A stretch of DNA of 59,486 nt from assembly GCA_045632125.1 (NCBI GenBank), contig JAZQWC010000049.1, positions 1-59,486 on the forward strand, in the 5' to 3' direction. The first letter of the stretch is position 1. Each line of letters begins with the position of its first letter. The notes below the pieces were generated by a model that did no database searches, was not told the origin of the DNA, and worked only from the letters and a program-made list of their open reading frames with translations. The position numbers were made by a program, and so were the translations under genes. Positions 48,837 through 56,820 of the stretch are shown here, piece by piece. Source of the stretch: CALWPV01 sp045632125. GTDB taxonomy: Bacteria; Bacillota; Clostridia; Lachnospirales; Bianqueaceae.

Positions 48837-51617
48837 TTAGTCCTCCCCAAGCTTCAAAGCCTGTGCGATCTTGATCTTCTTAATGATCCATCCCAAAATT
48901 ACCATGCAGACGATCATTACCACTGCTACCACTATGTACAGTTTGATGGTATCACCGATCGCGGTTTGGATCTCCAAAGGAATCAGTTCATTGCCACCGC
49001 TGAATACAGCCTGAATCATGGGTACAAACAACTGCGACGATACTTTACCAATTACTATACCGGATGCAATCGAAATACCGGAAATGAAGATCTGCTCATT
49101 GAACAGCATACCCAGCACTTCACCCATGGTCATACCCATGGCTCGGAAAATACCAAACTGCAACGCTCTGGACTGAATCGACAAGATCCAATAAATCAAA
49201 AAGCCCACGCTACACAGTACAAGAATAACAATAAAGCTTACCGTTAAAACACCATTGGTAGCCTGGAAAACCGGATCGTTTTTAAGTTCGATGATGTCGG
49301 CATTGGTATCAATAAATGTTTCAAAAGCCAGACCATGCTTCTCAGCAAAGTCATAAATGTATTGTGAAGAACCATTCAAGTTTTTCATCCAGATCTCGTA
49401 GGGCTGAATACCCCACTTCGCCTGGATCTGTGCCAGATTGGCAATGATGAAGTAGGAAATACCCTCTTCACCAGCGGAGGGAGAAACCATGCCGGGCCAA
49501 TAATCTACGAAGCCATAGATTACACCAAAATAACTTTCACCCTTTGCCTGACGGAAACTGATTACATCACCCAGTTTGTAGCCCATTTCATCGCGGAAAC
49601 TGGTGGATACCAGCACGCCTCGTGCATCCTGCGACATTGCATTCAAATAGTGATACCAGTGATCCGACAGCAGTCCATCTTTCATATTGGCAATTTGTCC
49701 GAATTCCTGAGTGTTAATAGCCATTAAGGAAGCTTCTACATCCTTTTTGCCGCTCACTTTAATACCAGGCCGACGCAGCACCTTCGTTATCGCTGCATCA
49801 TCCTGCAGTTCTACATATTTATAAAAGTCCGGTTCGGTGCTGACTACCTCTGTTTCAGAACCTGTACTGCCATATTTCATCGTACTCCAACTTTCTGCTA
49901 CTACCAGATCGGCACCATTTGCATGTCGGATCTCATCCTCTGCATTGGAGTTAATGGTGTGAGCCGTTTCTGCACTAAAGATACCCAGTGCCATGGTTAG
50001 AATCAGAAAGATCATAATAAAGTTCTGATTACTGCGGCTGCGCAGCATGCGCAGGAATGAGGCATACATAGCAGGCGACCAAGCCTTTTTGAAAACAGAG
50101 AAGATCAACTTGATCAGCAGGGGGAATATACGAGTTACAAACAGGGCCGCACCCAAAATGAACATTGCACTGCACAAGTACAGAAGCGGATCCAGAGCTG
50201 CACCGTTCTCCAGACGACTCGCCATAAATTCAGCCTGATTATGATAAGAATACAAGCCATAACCAGACACACCCAAAAGTACGATATCCAAAAACAGGGT
50301 CTGCCATAACGGCTTTTTCTGTTTATGTCTGCTTCGTTTATGATCGACAATACCCACCTTGGAATATTTTACCGCAGGCAATACCATGGTCATAATGGAA
50401 AGCACTACTGCGCCAACGCCAAAAAACCATACAGGAGGCGCAAAGCGAGCGGGCAATGATTTTCTGGATACAAATTCCAAGAAAGAGTTAGCAGAACCAA
50501 CCACCTGACAGATCATATACGACAAAGGCATTGCGATCACAAATGATACCACTGCGATCAATGTGCTTTGCAGTAAATAGATGGTCAAAATCTGTTTTTT
50601 AGAAGCACCTCGACTTTTGATCACCGAGATCTCGTTTTGTTCCATTCCCAGCATCTGACCGGATACCATCAAGATGAAGGCTGCCAACATCATGAAGGTA
50701 GGAACCTGCAGTACCAACAGGGTGATATCCAGTTGGTTAGCTCGAATCAAGTATTCATCCAGCATTTCGTAAGCTGTGATTTTATAATTATCGTCTGAGA
50801 GATCCTCACCGTAATCGTCCAACGTTTCCAGCAAATCATACACCTGGGTACCTTTGATCTGCTGGTAGTCCATAATAATGTAATCCACACGGCCGAAATC
50901 CTGTCTTTTTGCTTCATCCGCTACCATTTTGGCAACAAAATCTTCTTGGTTCACATACATATAGTTAGACAAGCGATTAGGATTCGTTACCCAATAGGGA
51001 TCTTCCGAATCAGCCGGCGTAAACACACCGGTAATGACAACCTGATAGGGCTTACCTCCCTTTCCATCTGTCAAACGCTCCAGCGTTAAAACTTCTCCCA
51101 CAAACAAATTGGATTCCACCATGGTTTTTTCACTTACAATGGCTTCCAACACGGGCTCACCGCTTCTTACTTTGGGCAGCTCACCATCCAGTAGGGTAAT
51201 ATGATTCTCTAAATTTCCCGCTGCTTCCAAACGCAGATTGAAGGTATCGTCATATCGACCGCTCACTGCTTCGTGCGTTGCTGCAATACCCGACTTATAG
51301 TAAATGGTAACTGTATCGGCCACAGGAACAATTTCTTCAGCAGCCAACTCTGCGGCTAACGCAGCGGTTGCTTCTACTTTATCATAACCCTTATTTTTTA
51401 CACCATGGTCATAATTGCTCCTGATTTCGATGAGACCAGGATACTTTCCTGTAGTCTCCAGCAAAGTCACCATATTCTTGTTCAACATTCTCTGCAATAC
51501 TGCATCTGAATACATTGGACTACAGGCTGCAATACTGATCAGCAATATATTACCGATCAAGAGGCTGATGACCATCCATTTTTTACTCAATATTTTATTT
51601 TTTACAAATGCTAACAT
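48837..51617 (-). CDS. FtsX-like ABC transporter permease
   Basis: This 926-residue permease has an N-terminal helix (about 16-36) and a large extracellular region (about 40-290). A first FtsX domain follows (helices near 300-325, 350-375, 400-420), then a linker with further helices (about 440-500). A second extracellular region (about 540-790) and a second FtsX domain (about 795-920) complete it. It is a type VII (MacB-like) transporter subunit with both halves in one chain, so it may act without a second permease. GGGAGG precedes the ATG. It lies 14 nt after the adaptor gene at 51632. Confidence 0.9.
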   Translation of the reverse strand: MLAFVKNKILSKKWMVISLLIGNILLISIAACSPMYSDAVLQRMLNKNMVTLLETTGKYPGLIEIRSNYDHGVKNKGYDKVEATAALAAELAAEEIVPVADTVTIYYKSGIAATHEAVSGRYDDTFNLRLEAAGNLENHITLLDGELPKVRSGEPVLEAIVSEKTMVESNLFVGEVLTLERLTDGKGGKPYQVVITGVFTPADSEDPYWVTNPNRLSNYMYVNQEDFVAKMVADEAKRQDFGRVDYIIMDYQQIKGTQVYDLLETLDDYGEDLSDDNYKITAYEMLDEYLIRANQLDITLLVLQVPTFMMLAAFILMVSGQMLGMEQNEISVIKSRGASKKQILTIYLLQSTLIAVVSFVIAMPLSYMICQVVGSANSFLEFVSRKSLPARFAPPVWFFGVGAVVLSIMTMVLPAVKYSKVGIVDHKRSRHKQKKPLWQTLFLDIVLLGVSGYGLYSYHNQAEFMASRLENGAALDPLLYLCSAMFILGAALFVTRIFPLLIKLIFSVFKKAWSPAMYASFLRMLRSRSNQNFIMIFLILTMALGIFSAETAHTINSNAEDEIRHANGADLVVAESWSTMKYGSTGSETEVVSTEPDFYKYVELQDDAAITKVLRRPGIKVSGKKDVEASLMAINTQEFGQIANMKDGLLSDHWYHYLNAMSQDARGVLVSTSFRDEMGYKLGDVISFRQAKGESYFGVIYGFVDYWPGMVSPSAGEEGISYFIIANLAQIQAKWGIQPYEIWMKNLNGSSQYIYDFAEKHGLAFETFIDTNADIIELKNDPVFQATNGVLTVSFIVILVLCSVGFLIYWILSIQSRALQFGIFRAMGMTMGEVLGMLFNEQIFISGISIASGIVIGKVSSQLFVPMIQAVFSGGNELIPLEIQTAIGDTIKLYIVVAVVMIVCMVILGWIIKKIKIAQALKLGED

Positions 51618-51631
51618 GGTCTCACCTCCCT

Positions 51632-52753
51632 TTAATCCACAACAACCTGCTGCCCCGGAAGCAAACCTTCGATAATCGTGGTATTTCCGTTGGTATCGGT
51701 TTTTCCAATGGTTACGTATGTTTTATATCTAGCACCATTTTCATTTAGAACATATACATAGTAGCTGTTGCCTTCTTTTTCCAATGCCTTCTGATTTACC
51801 ATAACAACACTATCTTTTTGAAGAATGCATCCATCGACTTTAAAATATACGTCTTCACGCCCCTCTGGCAACTCCTCATCTAACTCAATAATTACATCTC
51901 CACCACTTTTACCTGTTACATTGGGGCAACTTACGATCTTACCGGTATAAACATCACCGGTTACACGATCTTTCAATGTAACTTCGCTCAAATAGGATAC
52001 ATCGTCGGCATTATTACTATTTCTAAAGGCCATCGCTTGGCTATCTAAGTCGCTGATTATAACAATGGGAGAGCCGGTATTCACCTTATTTCCCTTTACA
52101 AACTCACGACTTACCATCTCGATCCGTCCATCAAAGGGAGCTAAAAGCTGACGATTATTCTTCTTCTCCACCTGTTCACTCAAAGATTCCTGCAGCTTAG
52201 CAATCTGATACTCGGATTCTGCCAACCGCTGTGCATATTCGCTTTCCAGCTTTTGCAGTTCCAAATCGGCAATCTGATAATCATAGCCAGTCAATGTTTC
52301 CAGACTCTTCTTTTTGTTTGCTATGGAATTTTCATAGTTTTTAATGGTTTTATTTAATGCTGTTTGCGCTTCTTCCACTGCCAGCGTTCTTTCAAGTACA
52401 TCAGCTTCCATACTGGAACTGCCCTCGAAAGTAGCAATTACATCACCTTTCTTAACAGTATCTCCAACCGATACCAAAATTTCTTCATAACGATCCTGAG
52501 AATTTTCCCAGTGTAGACTCTGCATTTGGGTATAGGTTACATAAGCATCTGTCTGATATGTCAGCTCAAAACTGCCTTCGATTACCTCTGTTGTTTCAAA
52601 ACCACTTGTCTTAGCAATATTAACTGCATCTTCCGGCTTTAAATATTCAGATGAGCTACTATGTTCTAATGAAGTAGAGCAACCTGCGATGCCCAGCATC
52701 ATGGTTCCTGTTAACACAGCCACCAACCATCTTTTCAAATTATTCGATGCCAT
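51632..52753 (-). CDS. HlyD/MacA-like adaptor lipoprotein (third of three)
   Basis: This 373-residue lipoprotein has a signal peptide ending in the lipobox LGIAGC (about residue 25). A lipoyl-like half is followed by a helical hairpin (about 110-200, ending in LQESLSEQVEKKN), a second half-lipoyl motif LLAPFDGRIEMV and beta-barrel regions. Adaptors of this type link ABC exporters to the cell surface. The ATG at 52753 has GAGGGAG and overlaps the upstream gene by 14 nt; earlier in-frame ATG codons lack a ribosome site. It is the adaptor nearest to the permease. Confidence 0.85.
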   Translation of the reverse strand: MASNNLKRWLVAVLTGTMMLGIAGCSTSLEHSSSSEYLKPEDAVNIAKTSGFETTEVIEGSFELTYQTDAYVTYTQMQSLHWENSQDRYEEILVSVGDTVKKGDVIATFEGSSSMEADVLERTLAVEEAQTALNKTIKNYENSIANKKKSLETLTGYDYQIADLELQKLESEYAQRLAESEYQIAKLQESLSEQVEKKNNRQLLAPFDGRIEMVSREFVKGNKVNTGSPIVIISDLDSQAMAFRNSNNADDVSYLSEVTLKDRVTGDVYTGKIVSCPNVTGKSGGDVIIELDEELPEGREDVYFKVDGCILQKDSVVMVNQKALEKEGNSYYVYVLNENGARYKTYVTIGKTDTNGNTTIIEGLLPGQQVVVD

Positions 52754-54317
52754 ATACTTCATCTCCCTCTTCCAGTCCATCCAGAATTTCTGTAAAGCTC
52801 TTTGTTTCAATTCCCACTGTTACATAGGTTTTTGTTCTTTGACCTTCTTCCGCTTTATATACATACTCGCCCAGATCATCACTCATAATACAGGAACTGG
52901 GTACCACGAGGGCATTGGTGCTGAAGTAATTATATACACGAATCATTCCGCTATCGCCAAAGGTGATGTCTTCCGGACAATCAAAAGTAAACCAAGTGGG
53001 TAATGACTGACCATTCATGATACCACGCAAATATTCATCTTCGTCATAAGGAACATATGTTACCTCATACACCTCGCCATCCAAAATAACATCTAGGTGT
53101 TCTGTTAATTGCAGAGCATCATTATAATATTTTTCACCTCGCAGCATTTTAACGTCTTCGTTTACGATCATGATCACTACATCGTATTCCTGCACATATT
53201 GGCCAACACTGTAGTTGATCTCAACCACGCGACCGTCAAAGGGGGCCACCATGGTGTCCTCACCAACTTTATTCATCAATGACTGCAATTCATTTTGCAT
53301 TTGTGCCATTTCCTGCACATACTGATCGTATAGCTGAGAATAAGCCAGTTCTGCAGCCTCTACCGAAAGCTTTGCTTCCTGAAGATCAAATAAAGTTACC
53401 TTTTTCTTGTCTGGATCCTGCTTTCCAGGCTTCAAACTATCGGAATTCTCAGTGTTACCGGAATTCTCGGTACTGCCAGAGTTCTCAGTGTTACCGGAAT
53501 TCTCGGTATTGCCAGAGTTCTCGGTGTTGCCAGAGTTCTCGGTGCTGCCGGAATTTTCGGTGTTGCCGGAGTTCTCAGTATTACCAGAGTTCTCGATGTT
53601 ACCGGAATTCTCAGTATTACCGGAATTCTCGATGTTACCAGAGTTCTCGGTGTTACCGGAATTTTCAGTGTTGCCGGAATTCTCGGTGTTGCCGGAATTC
53701 TCGGTGTTGCCAGAGTTCTCGGTGTTGCCAGAGTTTTCGATACTGCTGGAGTTCTCCTGTTCCTTTTTAGCCGCCTCTTCTTCAGCTTTCTTATTAGCCT
53801 CTTCCTCGGCTTTTTTCTTAGCTTCCTCTTCGGCTTTTTTTCGTGCCTCTTCCTCGGCTTTTAATCTTTCCTGCTCATCATACTCTGCCTGCAGCTTTTC
53901 CAACTTAGTCTCTTCAATTTGAACCGACAAATCAGCCTGTGCCAAACGCAGACTATATGTATTCTCAGCATGAGAAATGTCTTCCTGTAAATTTGAAATA
54001 TTATCCAACAAGGTTTCCTGACTCAGTGTCACCAGCACGTCACCCTGCTTTACTTCCTGTCCCTCCACTACCTCAATGGATAATACTTCGCCATCCATTA
54101 AAAAGTAAAGTTCTTCTACTTCCGGCACCACAGAGGCTTCCAAATATTTGGCATTATATAGATCCATTCGCGACACTTCAATCGTATTCTCTGCTTCTGC
54201 GCCTACCGGTGACAAAAGGGCAGGCTGCATCGTATCTTCTTGGCCGCTACTACTGCATCCACTTATCATCAGCATGGATGCCATGATCAAGATCATACTT
54301 TTTTTCATACTTCTCAT
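52740..54317 (-). CDS. HlyD-like adaptor lipoprotein with tandem repeats (second of three)
   Basis: This 525-residue lipoprotein begins with a signal peptide and lipobox MISGC. The first lipoyl half and helix (about 60-145) lead into a Lys/Glu/Ala block of about five EEEAKKKA-type units. Seventeen tandem six-residue ENSGNT-type repeats (about 190-291) follow, then the return helix and the second lipoyl half VAPFDGRVVEINYS, and the barrel. The repeats are inserted at the tip of the helical hairpin, making this protein about 150 residues longer than its neighbours. The helical tip normally contacts partner proteins or the cell envelope. Confidence 0.85.
   Translation of the reverse strand: MRSMKKSMILIMASMLMISGCSSSGQEDTMQPALLSPVGAEAENTIEVSRMDLYNAKYLEASVVPEVEELYFLMDGEVLSIEVVEGQEVKQGDVLVTLSQETLLDNISNLQEDISHAENTYSLRLAQADLSVQIEETKLEKLQAEYDEQERLKAEEEARKKAEEEAKKKAEEEANKKAEEEAAKKEQENSSSIENSGNTENSGNTENSGNTENSGNTENSGNTENSGNIENSGNTENSGNIENSGNTENSGNTENSGSTENSGNTENSGNTENSGNTENSGSTENSGNTENSDSLKPGKQDPDKKKVTLFDLQEAKLSVEAAELAYSQLYDQYVQEMAQMQNELQSLMNKVGEDTMVAPFDGRVVEINYSVGQYVQEYDVVIMIVNEDVKMLRGEKYYNDALQLTEHLDVILDGEVYEVTYVPYDEDEYLRGIMNGQSLPTWFTFDCPEDITFGDSGMIRVYNYFSTNALVVPSSCIMSDDLGEYVYKAEEGQRTKTYVTVGIETKSFTEILDGLEEGDEVYGIE
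53443..53748 (-). repeat. Tandem 18-bp repeat, 17 copies, in coding sequence
   Basis: Seventeen head-to-tail 18-bp units (plus-strand form GAATTCTCAGTGTTACCG and close variants) encode the ENSGNT-type repeats. Units differ mostly at third-codon positions, and a few change Thr to Ile or Asn to Ser. Copy-number change would keep the frame. It is not a CRISPR array because there are no spacers. Confidence 0.95.
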
Positions 54318-54337
54318 TTGATCCTGTCCCCTTTTCC

Positions 54338-55423
54338 TTAATCTAAAATTACCATTTCGTTTTCTTCTAGTCCGCTGATAATTTCAATAATCTTTCCATT
54401 ATCGATACCGATTTCAACTTCTCGCATCTCACGGAATCCTTTTTCATCTAAACAATATACAATATGTTTATCCCGCATTTCACGAACAGCATCGGCCGGT
54501 ACCCACAATGTACCTAAGCTTTCTTCCACCGTCAAATGTACTGTTCCCGATGCTCCCTGTTCCAGACTTGGATCTGCAATCACTAGACTCAAGTATACAT
54601 GTCCTTCTTTTACATTCGCCAGATCCAGTTCCTCCGCATAATGTGCGATCACTTCATATTCTTTGTCACCGGATTCCAAAATATAGGTTTCACCGCTCTT
54701 CAATAAATCACCATTTTCAGAATATACTTCAAATAACGCAGCACTCATATTAGATAATGTCACTACATTTTTTCCCTTTACTGCGCGCTCACCATCCTGA
54801 AAATCATACATATCGGTAATTAAACCATCAAAGGAAGCAATGATCTGTCTGTCTTCGATCGCCTTTTGCAGTTCACTCAATCGCATCTCAGCCAGCGTGA
54901 TAGAGTTTTTGATACTCTGTGCCTGATCGGCATAATCCTCTAAGATCGTATCGACCTGCGAGGTCCAATCTGTCACACCGTTTGCTGCTGCTTTTTCATT
55001 CTCCAGTTCAGCCTGACTTAGATCCAGATCCTGTGACTCATAAAGATGTTCCAACTGCAAATACAGATCATCCAGTCGATCCTGCTGCTGACGTAGTTGG
55101 TCCTGCTGTGCGCTAATATCCAGCTCCATCAGCACATCGCCTTTCTTTACTTCGTCGCCAACCTGTACATATACATCAGCTACGAGTTCACCGCCGGTTT
55201 TAAAGCTTAATTTTTCTGATTCAGATGCTACATAATTAGTTCGAATTGTCTGTGTAACACGCACATCACCTCGAACCACACTGGCTACTGTATATTCTTC
55301 AGTTTCTGTTTCAACCAAAACAGGAGCCGTTGGTAATTCTTCTTCTTTTGGCAACAAACCACAGCCCGTTGTTCCCATTACCACAGCTCCTATTAACACG
55401 AATGTACATATCTTCTTTTTCAT
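54338..55423 (-). CDS. HlyD-like adaptor lipoprotein (first of three)
   Basis: This 361-residue lipoprotein has a signal peptide and a lipobox ending MGTTGC. The lipoyl half contains VQVGDEVKKGDVLMELD, then a helical hairpin (about 110-190), the second half IIASFDGLITDMYDF and barrel domains ending in the pattern GLEENEMVIL. An ATG at 55435 is in frame, but 55423 is better placed behind GAGGG. It is the first gene of the efflux operon, driven by an extended -10 promoter (55471-55479). Sequence divergence from the other two adaptors suggests they are not interchangeable. Confidence 0.85.
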   Translation of the reverse strand: MKKKICTFVLIGAVVMGTTGCGLLPKEEELPTAPVLVETETEEYTVASVVRGDVRVTQTIRTNYVASESEKLSFKTGGELVADVYVQVGDEVKKGDVLMELDISAQQDQLRQQQDRLDDLYLQLEHLYESQDLDLSQAELENEKAAANGVTDWTSQVDTILEDYADQAQSIKNSITLAEMRLSELQKAIEDRQIIASFDGLITDMYDFQDGERAVKGKNVVTLSNMSAALFEVYSENGDLLKSGETYILESGDKEYEVIAHYAEELDLANVKEGHVYLSLVIADPSLEQGASGTVHLTVEESLGTLWVPADAVREMRDKHIVYCLDEKGFREMREVEIGIDNGKIIEIISGLEENEMVILD

Positions 55424-55470
55424 TTTAGCCCTCATTTCTCCACATAATCCACAGAATGATAGTTAGAGTC

Positions 55471-55479
55471 ATTATATCA
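55471..55479 (-). promoter_or_regulatory. Extended -10 promoter of the efflux operon
   Basis: The minus strand reads TGATATAAT, a consensus TGn-extended -10. No good -35 box lies at 16-18 bp, which suggests an activator-dependent or weak promoter. The gene starts about 45 nt downstream. Confidence 0.6.
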
Positions 55480-55535
55480 CGCGAGGCTCCTATATTCCAT
55501 AGATTATTAAAAAAATGATGAGAATTCACATATAA

Positions 55536-55781
55536 TTAACATTCTTTTGAAAGGTTTGTCCGCTCCTCCAACACACGCACATTATGATAGTGATAATCAT
55601 ATTTAGCCTCCTGTGACTTGATCTCATAGATGATACTATCCACCAATCTTTCATCTGTCACATCTTCCAATTTCCAATATAATCGATCTAATTCCTGTTT
55701 TGTCACAGCCAGTTGACCAACTTCGTAATCCCACACCTTCATCAACTGCTTTTTCTGTTTTTTCTCATCTCTTTTATTCAC
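55536..55781 (-). CDS. yaaL: YaaL-like protein (DUF2508)
   Basis: This 81-residue charged helical protein (QLMKVWDYEVGQLAVTKQEL near the start) resembles YaaL/DUF2508, which follows recR in many Firmicutes. The start is GTG with GGGAGGG 6 nt before it. That ribosome site lies in the 3' arm of the hairpin at 55782-55849 and the six T residues form the spacer. Function unknown. Confidence 0.75.
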   Translation of the reverse strand: MNKRDEKKQKKQLMKVWDYEVGQLAVTKQELDRLYWKLEDVTDERLVDSIIYEIKSQEAKYDYHYHNVRVLEERTNLSKEC

Positions 55782-55849
55782 AAAAAACCCTCCCTCAAAC
55801 CAATATCGTATCCACCGATGTGGATAGTATATCCATTTGAAGAAGGGTT
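55782..55849 (-). terminator. recR-operon terminator that contains the yaaL ribosome site
   Basis: On the minus strand, outer 14-bp stem AACCCTTCTTCAAA / TTTGAGGGAGGGTT (two G-U pairs; arms 55836-55849 and 55786-55799), inner perfect stem TATCCAC / GTGGATA (55809-55826), then T6 directly before the GTG start of yaaL. The Shine-Dalgarno GGGAGGG (55788-55794) is in the 3' arm. Confidence 0.82.
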
Positions 55850-55877
55850 CATTCTCATAATTATAGTATTCCAGCCG

Positions 55878-56477
55878 TTACAGCAGTACTCTTCCTTCCA
55901 ACGCTCTGGCAAGGGTCACTTCATCAATATATTCCAGATCTCCCCCAACCGGAACACCGTTAGCAATACGCGTCACCTTCAAGCCCAAAGGTTTGATCAA
56001 ACGACTCAAATACATGGCCGTCGTTTCTCCCTCTACTGTAGGATTGGTCGCAATGATGATCTCTTTTACGGCATCATCTTTCAATCGTTCCAAAAGCTCC
56101 TTGATCTTAAGATCCTGAGGGTTAACTCCCGAAAGGGGCGAAATCACACCTTGCAATATATGATAAACACCTTTATACTGCCGTGTTCTCTCATAGGCCG
56201 CCATATCACGGGCATCCTCCACTACCATGATCACTGAATGGTCACGAGATGCATCGGCACAAATCGGACACAACTCATCGTCTGCTAAAGAGCCACACTC
56301 TTTACAATAGCGAACTTCCGTACGCGCAGACAGAATCGCATCAGCTAAAGCCTGTGCTTCTTCTTTTGGCATACGAATCACATGAAAGGCCAACCGTTGT
56401 GCACTTTTACGCCCAATACCTGGCAAACGTGAAAGCTCCTCAATCAGCCGAGTAACCGGACTGCCAAAATAGTCCAT
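55878..56477 (-). CDS. recR: Recombination protein RecR
   Basis: RecR acts with RecF/RecO in loading RecA on gapped DNA. The 199-residue sequence has the helix-hairpin-helix RLPGIGRKSAQRLAFH (about 17-32), the zinc finger CKECGSLADDELCPIC (about 57-72), the Toprim VVEDARDMAAYE (about 83-94) and the C-terminal GVPVGGDLEYIDEVTLARALEGR region. It starts at the last base of the yaaK stop (1-nt overlap) in a dnaX-yaaK-recR operon. Confidence 0.96.
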   Translation of the reverse strand: MDYFGSPVTRLIEELSRLPGIGRKSAQRLAFHVIRMPKEEAQALADAILSARTEVRYCKECGSLADDELCPICADASRDHSVIMVVEDARDMAAYERTRQYKGVYHILQGVISPLSGVNPQDLKIKELLERLKDDAVKEIIIATNPTVEGETTAMYLSRLIKPLGLKVTRIANGVPVGGDLEYIDEVTLARALEGRVLL

Positions 56478-56818
56478 TAGAATACTCCGGGAATATTTAC
56501 ACCGCCGCTAATACCATTGATCTTGGTATCATGATACTCATCGATCTTGCGCAGCGCTTCGTTAGTAGCAGCCATGATCAGGTCCTGCAGCATCTCAATA
56601 TCATCGGGATCTACAACTTCAGGCTTCAATTCTACATTAACAACCTGCTTTTTACCGGTAACAACGATCTTAACTGCCTCGCCACCAGCGGTACCTTCAA
56701 ACTCCATGGTCTCCATTTCTTTCTGCATTTCTTCCATCTGACGCTGCATTCTCTGAGCCTGCTTCATCAGATTACTCATATTACCGGGCATACCGGCAAA
56801 ACCACCACGTTTAGCCAT
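56477..56818 (-). CDS. ebfC: YbaB/EbfC-family nucleoid-associated protein
   Basis: This 113-residue protein (YaaK in Bacillus) has the family layout. A Gly/Met-rich start is followed by a helix LMKQAQRMQRQMEEMQKEM (about 14-32), three strands including VVNVELKPEVVDPDDIEMLQ and a final helix. It binds DNA as a dimer. The frame opens with TTG at 56833, but the ATG at 56818 has GGAGGA and gives the usual MAKRGG. It lies 2 nt after dnaX and overlaps recR by 1 nt. Confidence 0.95.
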   Translation of the reverse strand: MAKRGGFAGMPGNMSNLMKQAQRMQRQMEEMQKEMETMEFEGTAGGEAVKIVVTGKKQVVNVELKPEVVDPDDIEMLQDLIMAATNEALRKIDEYHDTKINGISGGVNIPGVF

Positions 56819-56820
56819 GA

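Noticed and set aside
53279..53922. Repetitive plus-strand frames opposite the adaptor repeats, and a possible CRISPR array
   Set aside because: An 18-bp unit stays open in several frames, so these are products of the repeat. There are no spacers, so it is not CRISPR.
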